Assembly: GCA_030549335.1 (NCBI GenBank)
Contig: CM060194.1
Location: 14,634,171 to 14,698,170 of the forward strand
Origin: Pontederia crassipes
Taxonomy: Eukaryota; Streptophyta; Magnoliopsida; Commelinales; Pontederiaceae
Length of the DNA: 64,000 nt
Direction of reading: 5' to 3'
Shown here: positions 11,573 to 21,695 of the stretch, piece after piece
How the letters are laid out: each line of letters begins with the position of its first letter
Position numbering within the stretch: the stretch's first letter is position 1
Position numbers and translations under genes: made by a program
Notes under the pieces: generated by a model
Database searches by the model: none
What the model was told of the DNA's origin: nothing
What the model saw: only the letters and a program-made list of their open reading frames with translations

Positions 11573-12606
11573 CATATACATATATATATATACATAACAC
11601 AGCAAACCTTAAGTCCTATCAGCCCCTTTCTTTCTCCCTCTCTCTAAGTCTCAACTCTCTTGCCGGCCGTCGCCGCCGCCATCGAAACTCTCCACTCGTC
11701 GAGGGCGGGTCGTCCGTCCGCCGACGTCGTCGCCGAAACTCTCCACTCGTCGAGGGCGGGTCGTCGTCGATGGCGTCGTCCGTCCGCAACCGCCGCCGAA
11801 ACTCTCCACTCATCGAGGGCGGGTTGTTGTCAATGGCGTCGTCCGTCCGCCGCCGCCGAAACTCTCCACTTGTCGAGGGCGGGTCATCGTCGATGGCGTC
11901 GTCTGTCCGCCATCATCGTCGAGGGCGTGTCATTGTCGAGGGCATCGTTGTCGATCCGGTCGTCGTCGAGCGATCGAGGGCATCGTCGATCCCGGCGGGT
12001 CAATCCGGTCGTCGTCGATCCGAAAGGGGCGCAATCATCATGGTCGTTATGGGCGAAAGGGGCAGTGGCCGAAAGGGGTTCGTCGTCGTTGAGTCGTCGT
12101 GGTTGTCGTGGACGAAAGGGGCGACGGCCGAAAGGGGCTCGTCGTCACCGTGGTCGTCGTGGGCAAAAGGGGCGGTGGCCGAAAGGGGTTCGTCATCGTC
12201 GACTCATCGTGGTTGTCTTAGGCGAAAGGGGCGGCGGCCGAAAGAGGCTCACCATCGACGAGGGCGGCGCAGAGGTGAATCGCCTCTGCGCACTGTGCGT
12301 AGAGGCAAATCGCCTCGCCTCTGCGCACAGTGCGCAGAGGTCATCGTGCGCAGAGGTGATCACCTCTGTGCACAGTGCTGCACACATTTTTTTTGACATT
12401 TTTTTTATATTTTTTTAATTACTCAGATTTTAATAAAAAAATTCGGAGAATCGGATTCCCCGCGGGGATTCGGGGCCCCGCGGGATCGGGGCGGGGAATA
12501 AAATTTCCCCCGGACCGGGGATTCGGGGCGGGGGCGGGGGGCGGATCGTCGGGGTTAGGGCGGGGGTGGTGTCCCCCGCCCCGAACAGCGGCGGTTGTCA
12601 TCCCTA
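11321..12606. mobile_element. Nonautonomous hAT-like element with GC-rich cargo
   Basis: The left end is TAGGGGTGGCAA; the right end read inward is TAGGGATGACAA (10 of 12 identical). These match the ends of many plant hAT elements. Flanking 8-mers are gtatagtg (11313-11320) and ttatagtg (12607-12614), 7 of 8 identical, as expected for an 8-base hAT target duplication, although the array makes chance matches easy. Both subterminal regions carry GGGGCCCCGCGGGG and CGGGGATTCGGGG motifs. The interior (about 11600-12380) has a CT-rich leader and tandem GC-rich repeats: a unit of about 60 bases around gaaactctccactcgtcgag, then units around gggcgaaaggggcggcggcc. No transposase is present. Confidence 0.7.
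12283..12372. repeat. Cluster of three palindromes
   Basis: Three GC-rich palindromes stand side by side. 12283-12305 pairs CCTCTGCGCAC with GTGCGTAGAGG (one mismatch). 12318-12340 pairs CCTCTGCGCAC with GTGCGCAGAGG around a single base (perfect). 12347-12372 pairs TGCGCAGAGGTGA with TCACCTCTGTGCA (one mismatch). They share the core CTCTGCGCA. They lie near the right end of the hAT-like element and could form hairpins. Confidence 0.75.
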
Positions 12607-13353
12607 TTATAGTGTAATATATTATAGTATTGTACATTATTATATAGTATATAGTATAGTATAGTATAGTAGTATAATATAATGTAGTATAGTATTACTA
12701 TAGTATAGTATTGTATTGATATGTGTAGTATATTATAGTATAGTATTGTATAGTATAGTATAGTATAATATAGTAGAGTATAGTAGAGTATAATATAGTA
12801 TAGTACAGTATAGTATAGTATAATATAGTATAGTGTAGTATTGTATAGTATAGTGTAATATATTATAGTATTGTATAATATTGTACATTATTATATAGTA
12901 TATGGTATATATAGTATAGTATAGTATAGTATAATATAGTATAGTATAGTATAGTATAGTATAGTATAGTATAGTATAGTATAGTATAGTATAGTATAGC
13001 ATAGTATAGTATAGTATAGTATAGTATAGTATAGTATAGTATAGTATAGTATAGTATAGTATAGTATAGTATAGTATAGCATGATATTGTATAGTATAGT
13101 ATTGTATTATATAGTATAGTGTAGTATTGTATAGTACAAAGTGTAGTGTAGTATAGTATAGTGTAATATATTATAGTATTGTATAGTATTGTACATTATT
13201 ATATAGTATATGGTATATATTGTATAGTATAGTATAATATAGTATAGCATAGTATAATGTAGTATAGTATAGTATTGTATTATATAGTATACAGTATATA
13301 TTTTATAGTATAGTATAGTATAGTATAATATAATATAGTATATTATACTATAC
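12607..13353 (+). repeat. TATAG pentanucleotide array, part 4
   Basis: Imperfect (TATAG)n. It ends at the 3' end of a LINE. Its last 14 bases (13340-13353) are the left target-site duplication of that LINE. Confidence 0.9.
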
Positions 13354-13364
13354 TTTTTTTTGAG

Positions 13365-13790
13365 AAAATGAAATTTAGCATTAATCGGCATGCAAAAGCG
13401 CATCGTGGTAAAGATGCTGAGGAGCTCAGCAGGTAGAGCCTCCTCACAAAAAATTAGGTCACCATTTTCACGACCAAAGTTTGCAATAAAATCAGCTGCC
13501 CTATTAGAGAGTCTATTACAATGGTTAACAATACAAGCATTAAACATTTTCATGCAGTTCCGAACATTATACACCAAGTTGTTGATTCTCCAAGGGCATG
13601 GTGACATGCAATTGATGATGTTCATCAGCACTAGCGAGTCCGTCTCCACAATAACATTCGAAATTCCTCGCCGCACACAGTCCTGTAGTCCGAGTAACAA
13701 CGCAGTAGCCTTCAACTCCAAGATATCCCTCACTTCGCGTCTGCTACATCCTACTGTCTCAAAAAGACTATTAGAATTTCTGATAATGTA
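13365..13790 (-). pseudogene. LINE RNase H domain
   Basis: Type I RNase H of the RVT_3 group found at the C-terminus of plant L1 ORF2. Visible motifs are ELKATALLLGL, with the catalytic Glu, then VETDSLVLMNII, with the catalytic Asp, then NRLSNRAADFIANFGR, the usual C-terminal helix with RxxNxxAD-like residues. It would remove RNA from the RNA-DNA hybrid. The frame runs on into the pentamer array, which is an artefact of the insertion site. The region upstream of ELKA is in another frame. Confidence 0.8.
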
Positions 13791-13857
13791 ACCTACTCCC
13801 CTGGCTCCAACCGGGGGCTCCCACTGGACCCGATAAGAGTCTTGGGGGCTAATTGTC

Positions 13858-14492
13858 TCAAGTACATGTATTGATATACTCCTTATGAGCTGTCACAGCA
13901 CGCTTCCAGACGCACAGCATGGTTGCTTGCTTGGAACTAAAGTGGCGATCGTTCCTAGCATTCCAAAGTCCCCAAAGACAAAAAGAAAAAAAGAGAAAGC
14001 ATTGGTTTTTTGATCTCCGGTCCAGAAATTGACCTTCCTTGATCCAATCTTCAATATGCCATGAGTCCATATAAGCAAAGGTAAAAGCGGTTTTTTGTTG
14101 AAAAAGTGACCAAAGCTGAACTGAGATAGGGCAGAGGAAAAATAAGTGGACATTTGATTCCATGCATAAGCCACAAAAAGAACAGGCAGTATTAGTCGAT
14201 TGATCAAAACGTAGAAAAAATATTTGGTAGGTAAACGATTATGTCTAAGCTTCCAAAGAAAAACAGAAATCTTATGAGGAACTTTGATTTGCCACATGGA
14301 GTTCCAAGAAAGCCGTCCAGATCCTGGAGCCGAGCCGCTGTTGCTGCAAAGGAATTTATACACACTTTTAGCATTTGCACAACCATGTACATACGATTTC
14401 CATACCCATGAATCATCCTCGACATTAGAAGTAGGTAAAGTTATAGATAAGATCTTAGATACCAGATGCGGCCCAAAACTGGATGATAGCAT
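13858..14492 (-). pseudogene. LINE zf-RVT region
   Basis: The zinc-binding region that lies between RT and RNase H in plant L1 ORF2. Recognisable text: SWVWKSYVHGCANAKSVYKFL, WNSMWQIKVPHKISVFLWKL, and in another frame HLFFLCPISVQLWSLF. The family pattern is W..iW....P.K...F.Wl, followed by C-x-x-C-x2-E-x2-H-lFf-C. Two overlapping frames each carry part of it, so at least one frame change lies inside. Confidence 0.75.
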
Positions 14493-14522
14493 ATTGGTTT
14501 TCCAAGTACCATTTATAATGAG

Positions 14523-16130
14523 CTAAGAAACATTATGAATCACAGATAGAGCATCAATATTTATGAAAGTTGGCTTGAGGGCGAGTGGAATATCAGAGAT
14601 CCAAGGGTCTAACAAGATATTAGTATGCAAACCGTTAGCAATGTGCTTTAGAAAGCCGTATCTAATTTTACTATTTGAATCCAGGAAGGTCCTCCAAGAC
14701 CAAGCAAAAGAATTCTGATTAGTACCAGTAGAGTGTCCCACAACATTAGTCCAAGGATGAAACATGCCATATTTTGCATTAACCAAACTAGTCCACACAT
14801 TTGAATCACCCCTTAGAATAGCTTGGATCCTTTTACCCATTAGGGCAGTCCGGATTAACGACATATTTCTGATCCCAAGCCCCCAATAGTCCTTAGGCAG
14901 CTGCACAACACTCCAGCTGACTAAACTCATTCCTTTCTTATCCCCACTAGCATTCCACAAAAAAACTTCTAGAGAGCTTCTCGAGGGATCCCAGAATTCC
15001 CACAAGGACATAAGAGACACGTAGGGAGTAAATAGGCATGGAGTTAATGACAGAGTTAATAAGTGTTAACCTCCCAGCTTGATTGAGTGTACCCCTCTTC
15101 CAACCAGCAAGCCTAGCCGAGACTTTGTCAATAATAATTCTTTGTTTACTGATTGGGATTAACTTATAAGAAATTGGTGCCCCAAGATATGTAAAAGAAA
15201 ATTTTCCCAACTGAATGCCCAATAGTCTCTTAATAAGATTCACACAGCTAAGTTGCATCTTAGGAGGAAGATATAATTCAGATTTATGTGGGTTTAGCTT
15301 TTGATTTGTTAACATTCCATAAAGTTTAAGAGTTTTAATAAGATTAACGCAATTTTTCTTGGTGGCTGCCATACAGATGGGAAGATCATCAGCATAAGCA
15401 AGATGACTTAGGCTAAAATTTTCACACATAAAAGGTTTGATATTGCCAATTCTGACCTCATTGTTGAGCAGAGATGATAGAACTCGAGAAGTTAAAATAA
15501 ACAGGTAAGGTGAAATGGAGTCACCTTGCCTAATCCCCTGACAGCTAGTAAAACTATGGGAGAGCATATCATTTATACAACATCTAAATGTAAAGGAGGT
15601 AACACAGGCTAGGATCCAATTAATAAAAATCGGTGGGAAGTTCATAAGTGTTAGAATAGTTTTAATTCCATGCCAAGAGACTCTGTCAAATGCCTTTTCC
15701 ATATCTGCTTTAATTAACATATATTTTTTTCCTACCCCTACCCACAGAATGGATCAGCTCTTGGGCCACAAGAATATTGTCCTGGATTAAACGATTTGCA
15801 GCAAAAGTTGATTGGGCAGGATCAATTCGATGGTTTAGCATTGGCTTCAATCTATTTGCCAGGATCTTAGCAGTGATTCTATAAATGACATTACAGAGTG
15901 ATATTGAGCGATAATCAGTTATGTATCTAGGGGCAGGCTTTTTAGGAATGAAAATAAGGGTAGTTCCAGACCAAGCAGGGGGAATGTGCATTGTTTGAAA
16001 AAAGGATTGAATCTCATTACAAATTTTTGGACCTACAATATCCTAATAGTTCTTGTAGAATTCAGAAGTAAAACCATCTGGGCCAGGGGCTTTTCCAGGA
16101 GACATGTTCCAAAGCACATTTTTAATCTCT
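14523..16130 (-). pseudogene. LINE reverse transcriptase
   Basis: Reverse transcriptase of the plant L1 type, read from high to low coordinates. Motifs: KAPGPDGFTSEFYK (start of fingers, about 16060-16110), IPKKPAPRYITDYRSISLCN, LIKADMEKAFDRVSW (palm, first catalytic Asp), GIRQGDSISPYLFIL, and the catalytic HLAYADDLPIC with YADD encoded at 15385-15396. TYLGAPIS and GWKRGTLNQAGRLTLI follow. It would copy LINE RNA at a nicked chromosomal site. Key catalytic residues are present, but one in-frame stop separates the first two blocks and frame changes occur near 15715 and 14980. Confidence 0.9.
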
Positions 16131-16779
16131 TCACAGGTTATAGGAGTGATGAGCCGGGGGTGGTGGGTCTCAAGCAGATAAGGCAGCTGAGGCCAACAAT
16201 CATTAGGAAGCATGTGAGTGTTTTCAGAGCTCCAAAGTTTAGTATAATGATCAACAAACAAGGCTCTAATCTGGTCCCCATTATCTATGAGTTCCCCATT
16301 TTGATTAGTTATCATTGAGATTTTATTTCGTTTCTGTCTGATTAAGGTGCTTAGATGGAAAATTTTGGAATTTCTATCCCCATCTTTAATCCAGTTCACC
16401 CTAGACTTGGACCACCACTTAATTGTGATTTGCTTTCTGAGTGCTGCATGGACATGATATGCAGCTCTCAGCCTACCACAGTCATCCTCATACAGACCAG
16501 TAGTACTATCCTTAAGTTCTAATTTCGTAATATTCTCTAGGACCTTCTCTACTCTGTGCTCTAACTTGCCTAACTCTTTTTTATTCCATTCCAAAGTCTT
16601 AGCCCTAACAGTCCGCAATGCTTGGCTCACTGACCTATCCATGGTCCACTCATTTTGGACAATCAATCTAGGCTGGTCATAACTGAACCAAAAATGTTCG
16701 TATTTAAATAACTTAGATTTGCACTGATTTTGATGCAATTCCAATAGTAAGGGAGCATGGTCAGAGGGGCACCTAGCCA

Positions 16780-17415
16780 GGGGTCTGAGGGACATATCAA
16801 GGAAGGACATGATCCATGCACTATTTACTAGGACTCTATCTAATCTACATAATATCCTTGCCGCCCCTTTACGATTATTGCACCAAGTGTGCTGGATGCC
16901 AATTAGATCTACGTCAATTAAACCCTGATTATTAATGAGGTCCCTAAAAGTTCTAGTTGAGCTTGTGAGAGTAAAAGGTCGTCCCCCGCTTGTCCTCAGG
17001 TCTAATTATGCAGTTAAAATCCCCAATAACCATCCACGGAAAATCATCCATATTAAGACTCATTAACTGTTTAAAAAGTAAAGATCTAGTTAAAGGAATA
17101 GTACTTGCATACACACAGGAGAAAAGCATTGAAAAGGATTCAGAGCTAACCATAGCATGAATTACTTGCGAATCAGTATTAATAACCATAAGCTAAATTT
17201 TTGAAAATCTCCAGATAAGTATAATGCCACCTGAGGCACCATTACTCTCCTGATAGCAGCCAGATGTCCCCAACTTACGTAGCAAATGGTCAACCTGTTG
17301 CTTATTGGCATGCGATTCTAGTAATACAAGAACATCATGATTATACCTATGTACGAGCTCTTTAAGTCAATCACGAACCTTGCCCCTGCACGCCCCGTGG
17401 CAATTCCAGAAGGTA
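16780..17415 (-). pseudogene. LINE apurinic-type endonuclease, N-terminally cut
   Basis: Endonuclease/exonuclease/phosphatase domain that nicks target DNA. The first visible motif is TFWNCHGACRGKVRD, the usual start of plant L1 endonuclease, right at the 5' truncation. HDVLVLLESHANKQQ (catalytic Glu), PWMVIGDFNCI (D-x-N) and CPSDHAPLLLEL (SDH, the catalytic end motif) follow. The frame has stops soon after GKVRD and before LMVINTD. Confidence 0.85.
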
Positions 17416-17905
17416 ATATTATACTATACTATGCTATACTATACTATAATATACTACAATATACAATAGTACACTAAACTATTACACTATACTACACTAT
17501 ATTATAGTATAGTATAGTATACTATAGAATTGTATAGTATAGTATAATATATTATAGTATTGTATAGTATTATAGTATAGTATAGTATAGTATAGCATAG
17601 TATAGTATAATATAATATCGTATATTATATTATGCTATACTATGCTATATTATACTATACTATACAATAGTACACTAAACTATTACACAATACTACACTA
17701 TATTATAGTATAGTACAGTATAGTATAGTATAATATAGTATAGTATAGTATAATAGTTTAGTGTACTATTGTATACTATACTATACTATACTATACTATA
17801 CTATACTATATTATACTATACTACACTATATTATACTATCACACTATACTACACTAAATTATACTATACTATATTATACTTGTATTATATAATAATGTAT
17901 AATAC
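17416..17905. repeat. Pentamer array with several strand reversals
   Basis: The array switches between CTATA-rich and TATAG-rich text at about 17500, 17636, 17706 and 17772, giving long inverted repeats. A block of about 80 bases (aatagtacactaaactatta, then ctacactatattatagtata) appears near 17465 and again near 17665. The last five bases, AATAC, form the left TSD of the LTR that follows. Confidence 0.85.
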
Positions 17906-18748
17906 TGATGCATGCAAAATACAATATATTTTAGATTATTATTTTAATTAATTTTTCTGTAATTTGATCATGGCATGAATCATTTTTAGTCACTTTTAAT
18001 CGTAATTCCGGATTTATCAATTTTAATTATTAATTCTCTAAATATTTTAATTGTGGATGGATTAACTAAATTTTGATAATTATTTTGCAGGAAAAATCGA
18101 GATTTAGATGGATTGTGCCGTATCGGCCGAAATTTCGAAGAATTTATCATTACGACCGAGATTAGGATAAAGGATTATTGTTTTGGCCGAGATTTGGAGG
18201 GGGTAATGGCAATGAAATCATCCTTTTGGCCGATATATGAAGGGGTAAAGATAAAATTGTTTGGGCGTAACGAGATTTAATTCTCTATTTTGGCCGAGAT
18301 TCAAAAGGAGTAACAATTAAATGATTTTATCTTTTGGGCATAACAAGATTTAATTCTTTATTACGGCCGAGATCTATAGGGCATAAAGATAAAAGAAAGA
18401 CGTTTTGGCCGAGATTAAAAGGGGGTAAAGATAAAAGGATTTATCTTTAGGTGTAATAGTTAGAAGAATTATCATTTTTGGCCGAGTTTATCTCACAATT
18501 TTAAAGTCAACCGTACGATGTTACGGCCGGGATCAAATTGAAGGCCGTCCGCACCTATAAATACGTGAAGAATCCGTCGTTCCAATTGGTGCTCTGAAGT
18601 TCAGATTTCTTCCACGGCGAGTCATGAGCTCTGTAGGCTACGACCAAGAGGAGAGAGGTGCGACGGTTGGAGGTTGATCGCGACCCTGATCAAGTCCGAG
18701 AGGCTGCCCGACTGTTTGCCAGATTCGAGATCTCTATTTTTGGGTAAT
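17906..18748 (+). mobile_element. Left half of a plus-strand solo LTR
   Basis: Starts TGATGCATGCAAAATAC after the target duplication AATAC (17901-17905). It is interrupted at 18748 by the complete minus-strand element at 18749-29136 and continues at 29142. A TATA box TATAAATA lies at about 18556. It is the same family as its invader, in the opposite orientation. No internal sequence of its own is present. Confidence 0.9.
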
Positions 18749-20456
18749 TGATGCGTATGATTTTGTAACAATAAAATTTGCTAGCAAGTGCACTAGTCGC
18801 TCAAGTAATATAGTAAAAAGGAGTAAGAGTGTCGAACCCACGAGGAATATTATTAATTCAATATCTGAATTTATAAATTAATAAGAGAGGAAAAACATGA
18901 ATTTTTGGAAAGAGGTTTTATGAAAATAAAATAAATAAAATAAGATAAAGATAAGATAGTGGTGTTGAAGTTAGGCCTTAGGATGAAAATAGATCAGGAT
19001 AAATATTTGAATCATAAAAGATAAATTTAATCTTTAAAGATGGATTAGAGTCTCCCTAAAGTAATCTACCATGATTAACTTGTGGTCTCCACGACTGGCA
19101 TCCCTCAATTTAATCATATAGAACTATCTTAATTTAATAAGAATTGAAGTCTCCACGACTGGTACCCCCAAAATCATATTAAAATTAAGATGCATTAAAT
19201 TGGATTCTCTAGACTATTAATTACTCCACAAACTGGTCTAGATTAATAGACCACACAAACTTGATTCTCCACACACTAGTTATCAAATTTATGTCAATTA
19301 TAAATTCTAAATAAAATCAATTATAATTAGTATAATAAATTCTGAAATTAAACACTCCACAAACTGGTATAGCCTAATTCAGAAATTTAATTAACTAATA
19401 TAAAAGCATTAAGCACAATTAATAATTGATCAGAAAAGATTAAAACAAATAAAGTAGGGTCCAAACATTTCCCTTCAATTAATAATCTCCTAAAATAATA
19501 ATCCTAAAAATATGGAGTTCATCCTAGAAATTCTGGAGAGATAATAACAAAGTAACAATAATAATCGAAAGAATTACACCCAAAATAGAAGTAGAGCTCT
19601 CGAATTGGGCAAACAGTCGGGCAGCCTCTCGGACTTGATCAGGGTCGCGATCAACTTCCAGCCGTCGCACCTCTCTCCTCTTGGTCGTAGCCTGCAGAGC
19701 TCACGACTCGCCGTGGAAGAAACCTGAACTTCAGAGCACGAATTGAAACGATGGATTCTTCACGTATTTATAGGGTGCGGACGACCTTCAATTTGATCTC
19801 GGCCGTAACATCGTACGGTTAACTTTAAAATTATAAGATAAACTCGGCCAAAGATAAATCATTTTATCAACTCGCCCAAAGATAAATCTTTCTTATCTTT
19901 TTACGCCCAAAGAGTCTCGGCCGTAAGGAAAATATTTTATCTTTACTCCTTTCCATTACTCCCAAAGGATAAAAATCCTTTTATCTTTACGCCTTCATAT
20001 CTCTTGTTACGCCCAAAGATAAACTCATTTTTATCTTGTTACGCCCTCCAAATTTCATGCCATTACGCCCTCCGAATTTCGGCCGTAAGGAAGGAACTTC
20101 TTCTGTTACGCCCAAAAGATAAAAACATTTATCTTTACGCCTTCAAATGTTAGCCGTAACAAAGAATTAAATCTCGTTACTCCTTTTGAATCTCTGCCGT
20201 AACGACTTGGGTGTAAAGCAAATCTCGGCCGTAAGGAAATTCTTTGAATTTCGGCCGAGATTTGAATTTTCCTGCAAATAATTATCAAAATATAGTTAAT
20301 CCATCCACAATTAAAATATTCAGCGATTTTAATAATTAAAATTGATAAATCCGGAATTATGATTAAAAGTGACTAAAAATGATGCATGCCATGATCAAAT
20401 TATAGAAAATTTAATTAAAATAATTAACTAAAATATGTTGTATTTTGCATGCATCA
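18749..20456 (-). repeat. 3' LTR of the young element
   Basis: 1708 bases, TGATGCGTATG...GCATGCATCA on the plus strand. It carries many CGGCCGTAA-type motifs between 19795 and 20265. The polypurine tract adjoins it at 20457. The LTR TATA box on the minus strand reads TATAAATA. Confidence 0.95.
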
Positions 20457-20470
20457 AACTCCCCCAAGCT
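20457..20470 (-). other. Polypurine tract
   Basis: On the minus strand, CTTGGGGGAGTT directly precedes the TGATGCATG start of the 3' LTR. The same tract, slightly changed, is seen at 56737-56748 and 39979-39990. Confidence 0.85.
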
Positions 20471-21695
20471 TAAAGTCTTGCTTGTCCTCAAGCAAAAAAT
20501 CAAAGCAAGGCTCAAGAAAGTTCCATCGTAGCCTTCACATTGTCAACTGATTAATTTTCTCACACAATTCATCTGCACACCTACTACTTAGTATCTTATC
20601 ATTTTTCATGCACTTAGCTTCATAGAGGTTCTGAATGCTACACAAATTTAAACAATCTCAAATTCAGCCTTGAAAAAATAAATTGTCTATCAAATAATAG
20701 CATTAATATTGAACACATAAGTACTAATTGAACTTAAAACTTCTTTTTCTTTTCATTTTTCAACTTTATTTTTAATCATTTAAAAGTTCTAATCTTCAAG
20801 CAGGATTGCACAAGGAAGTCCATGTAGCGGGCTTTGGACTGATGACTCTCAAACCAGATGGCTTTAGGGCACCAGGTGATAAAGCACCCCTCGAGTTTAC
20901 TTGCCCGAACAACCAAGGTTCTGAATGAAGAGTTCGAACTTAGCCATGATTCAGTACTCCTGTGCTTCTCCATATTCCACAAGATGGTCCATGTAGCAGG
21001 TTTTCGATCGACGGATCCCAGAGCAGTTGCCCTTAGGTCGCCAGGCATGAACCCCTACGGATCTAATTACCCGAACACACCTTGGTTCCGGATAACACTT
21101 TTGTACCTACACATAACTTTATTCAACTTTTTTTTTATTATTTGTTGGGGTTTAACTAACCCTTCTTTTTTATAAGCTCAAAAAGTACTTGATATGGTCA
21201 ATAATAAGTCTACTATTATCAAGACTTAAAAGAAATAAAAAGGCATGAATATGATTTTGTCATCTAGTCATTCATAATTCTACTTAGCATAGGCACATAG
21301 TCCATAAGTTTGATACTAAAATAGCAAGTGATAAGAAAGAAAATTATTCAAATTTCATCAATTAACGACATGTCTTTGAACTTTTACTAAAAGATAATTA
21401 AAACAATAAGACAAGAGTTTGTTAGATGGTAGCAAAAATAAATGCATGCAATGGTATTTTTTTTTTTAGAAAATTTTCAAATTTTTTCAATTTTTTTGGA
21501 TTTTTTTTTATAAATAGATGCAAACATAAGCAAATAAACAGAAATAAACATGCAATGCGTGAAATGCGAACTCCCCCAAGCTTGAACTAGACACTGTCCT
21601 CAGTGTTAAGCCAGCAAGGGAAAGTGATACATACTCAATAAAAAGAAAAATTTAAAGAAACGAAAATAAAGAAAAGGGAAAAGACACAACCGGAT
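20471..21695 (-). other. 3' UTR with a duplicated conserved module
   Basis: Non-coding. Two related blocks of about 110 bases, 20818-20930 and 20987-21094 on the plus strand, share gtccatgtagc at the start, ttaggtcgccagg or ttagggcaccagg in the middle and acccgaacacacc or cccgaacaaccaagg near the end, 169 bases apart. The same pair stands in the two other internal regions of the family (about 40360-40640 and 56110-56400). The conservation suggests a structured or regulatory RNA element. Confidence 0.7.

Larger units (their letters stand above)
13354..17415 (-). mobile_element. 5'-truncated L1-type LINE
   Basis: A non-LTR retrotransposon on the minus strand with a short poly(A) tail (eight T on the plus strand, 13354-13361). 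A 14-base target duplication ATATTATACTATAC lies at 13340-13353 and 17416-17429; the target is pentamer array, so part of the match could be chance. In order of translation it holds endonuclease, reverse transcriptase, a zf-RVT region and RNase H, the layout of plant L1 ORF2. The 5' end stops at the first endonuclease motif, and ORF1 is absent. The frame is interrupted by several stops and at least two frame changes, so it is inactive. Confidence 0.92.

Noticed and set aside
11660-12418. 252- and 208-residue frames in the GC-rich island
   Set aside because: They are overlapping frames through GC-rich tandem repeats, giving Arg/Ser/Ala-rich text with no known domain. Openness is explained by composition.
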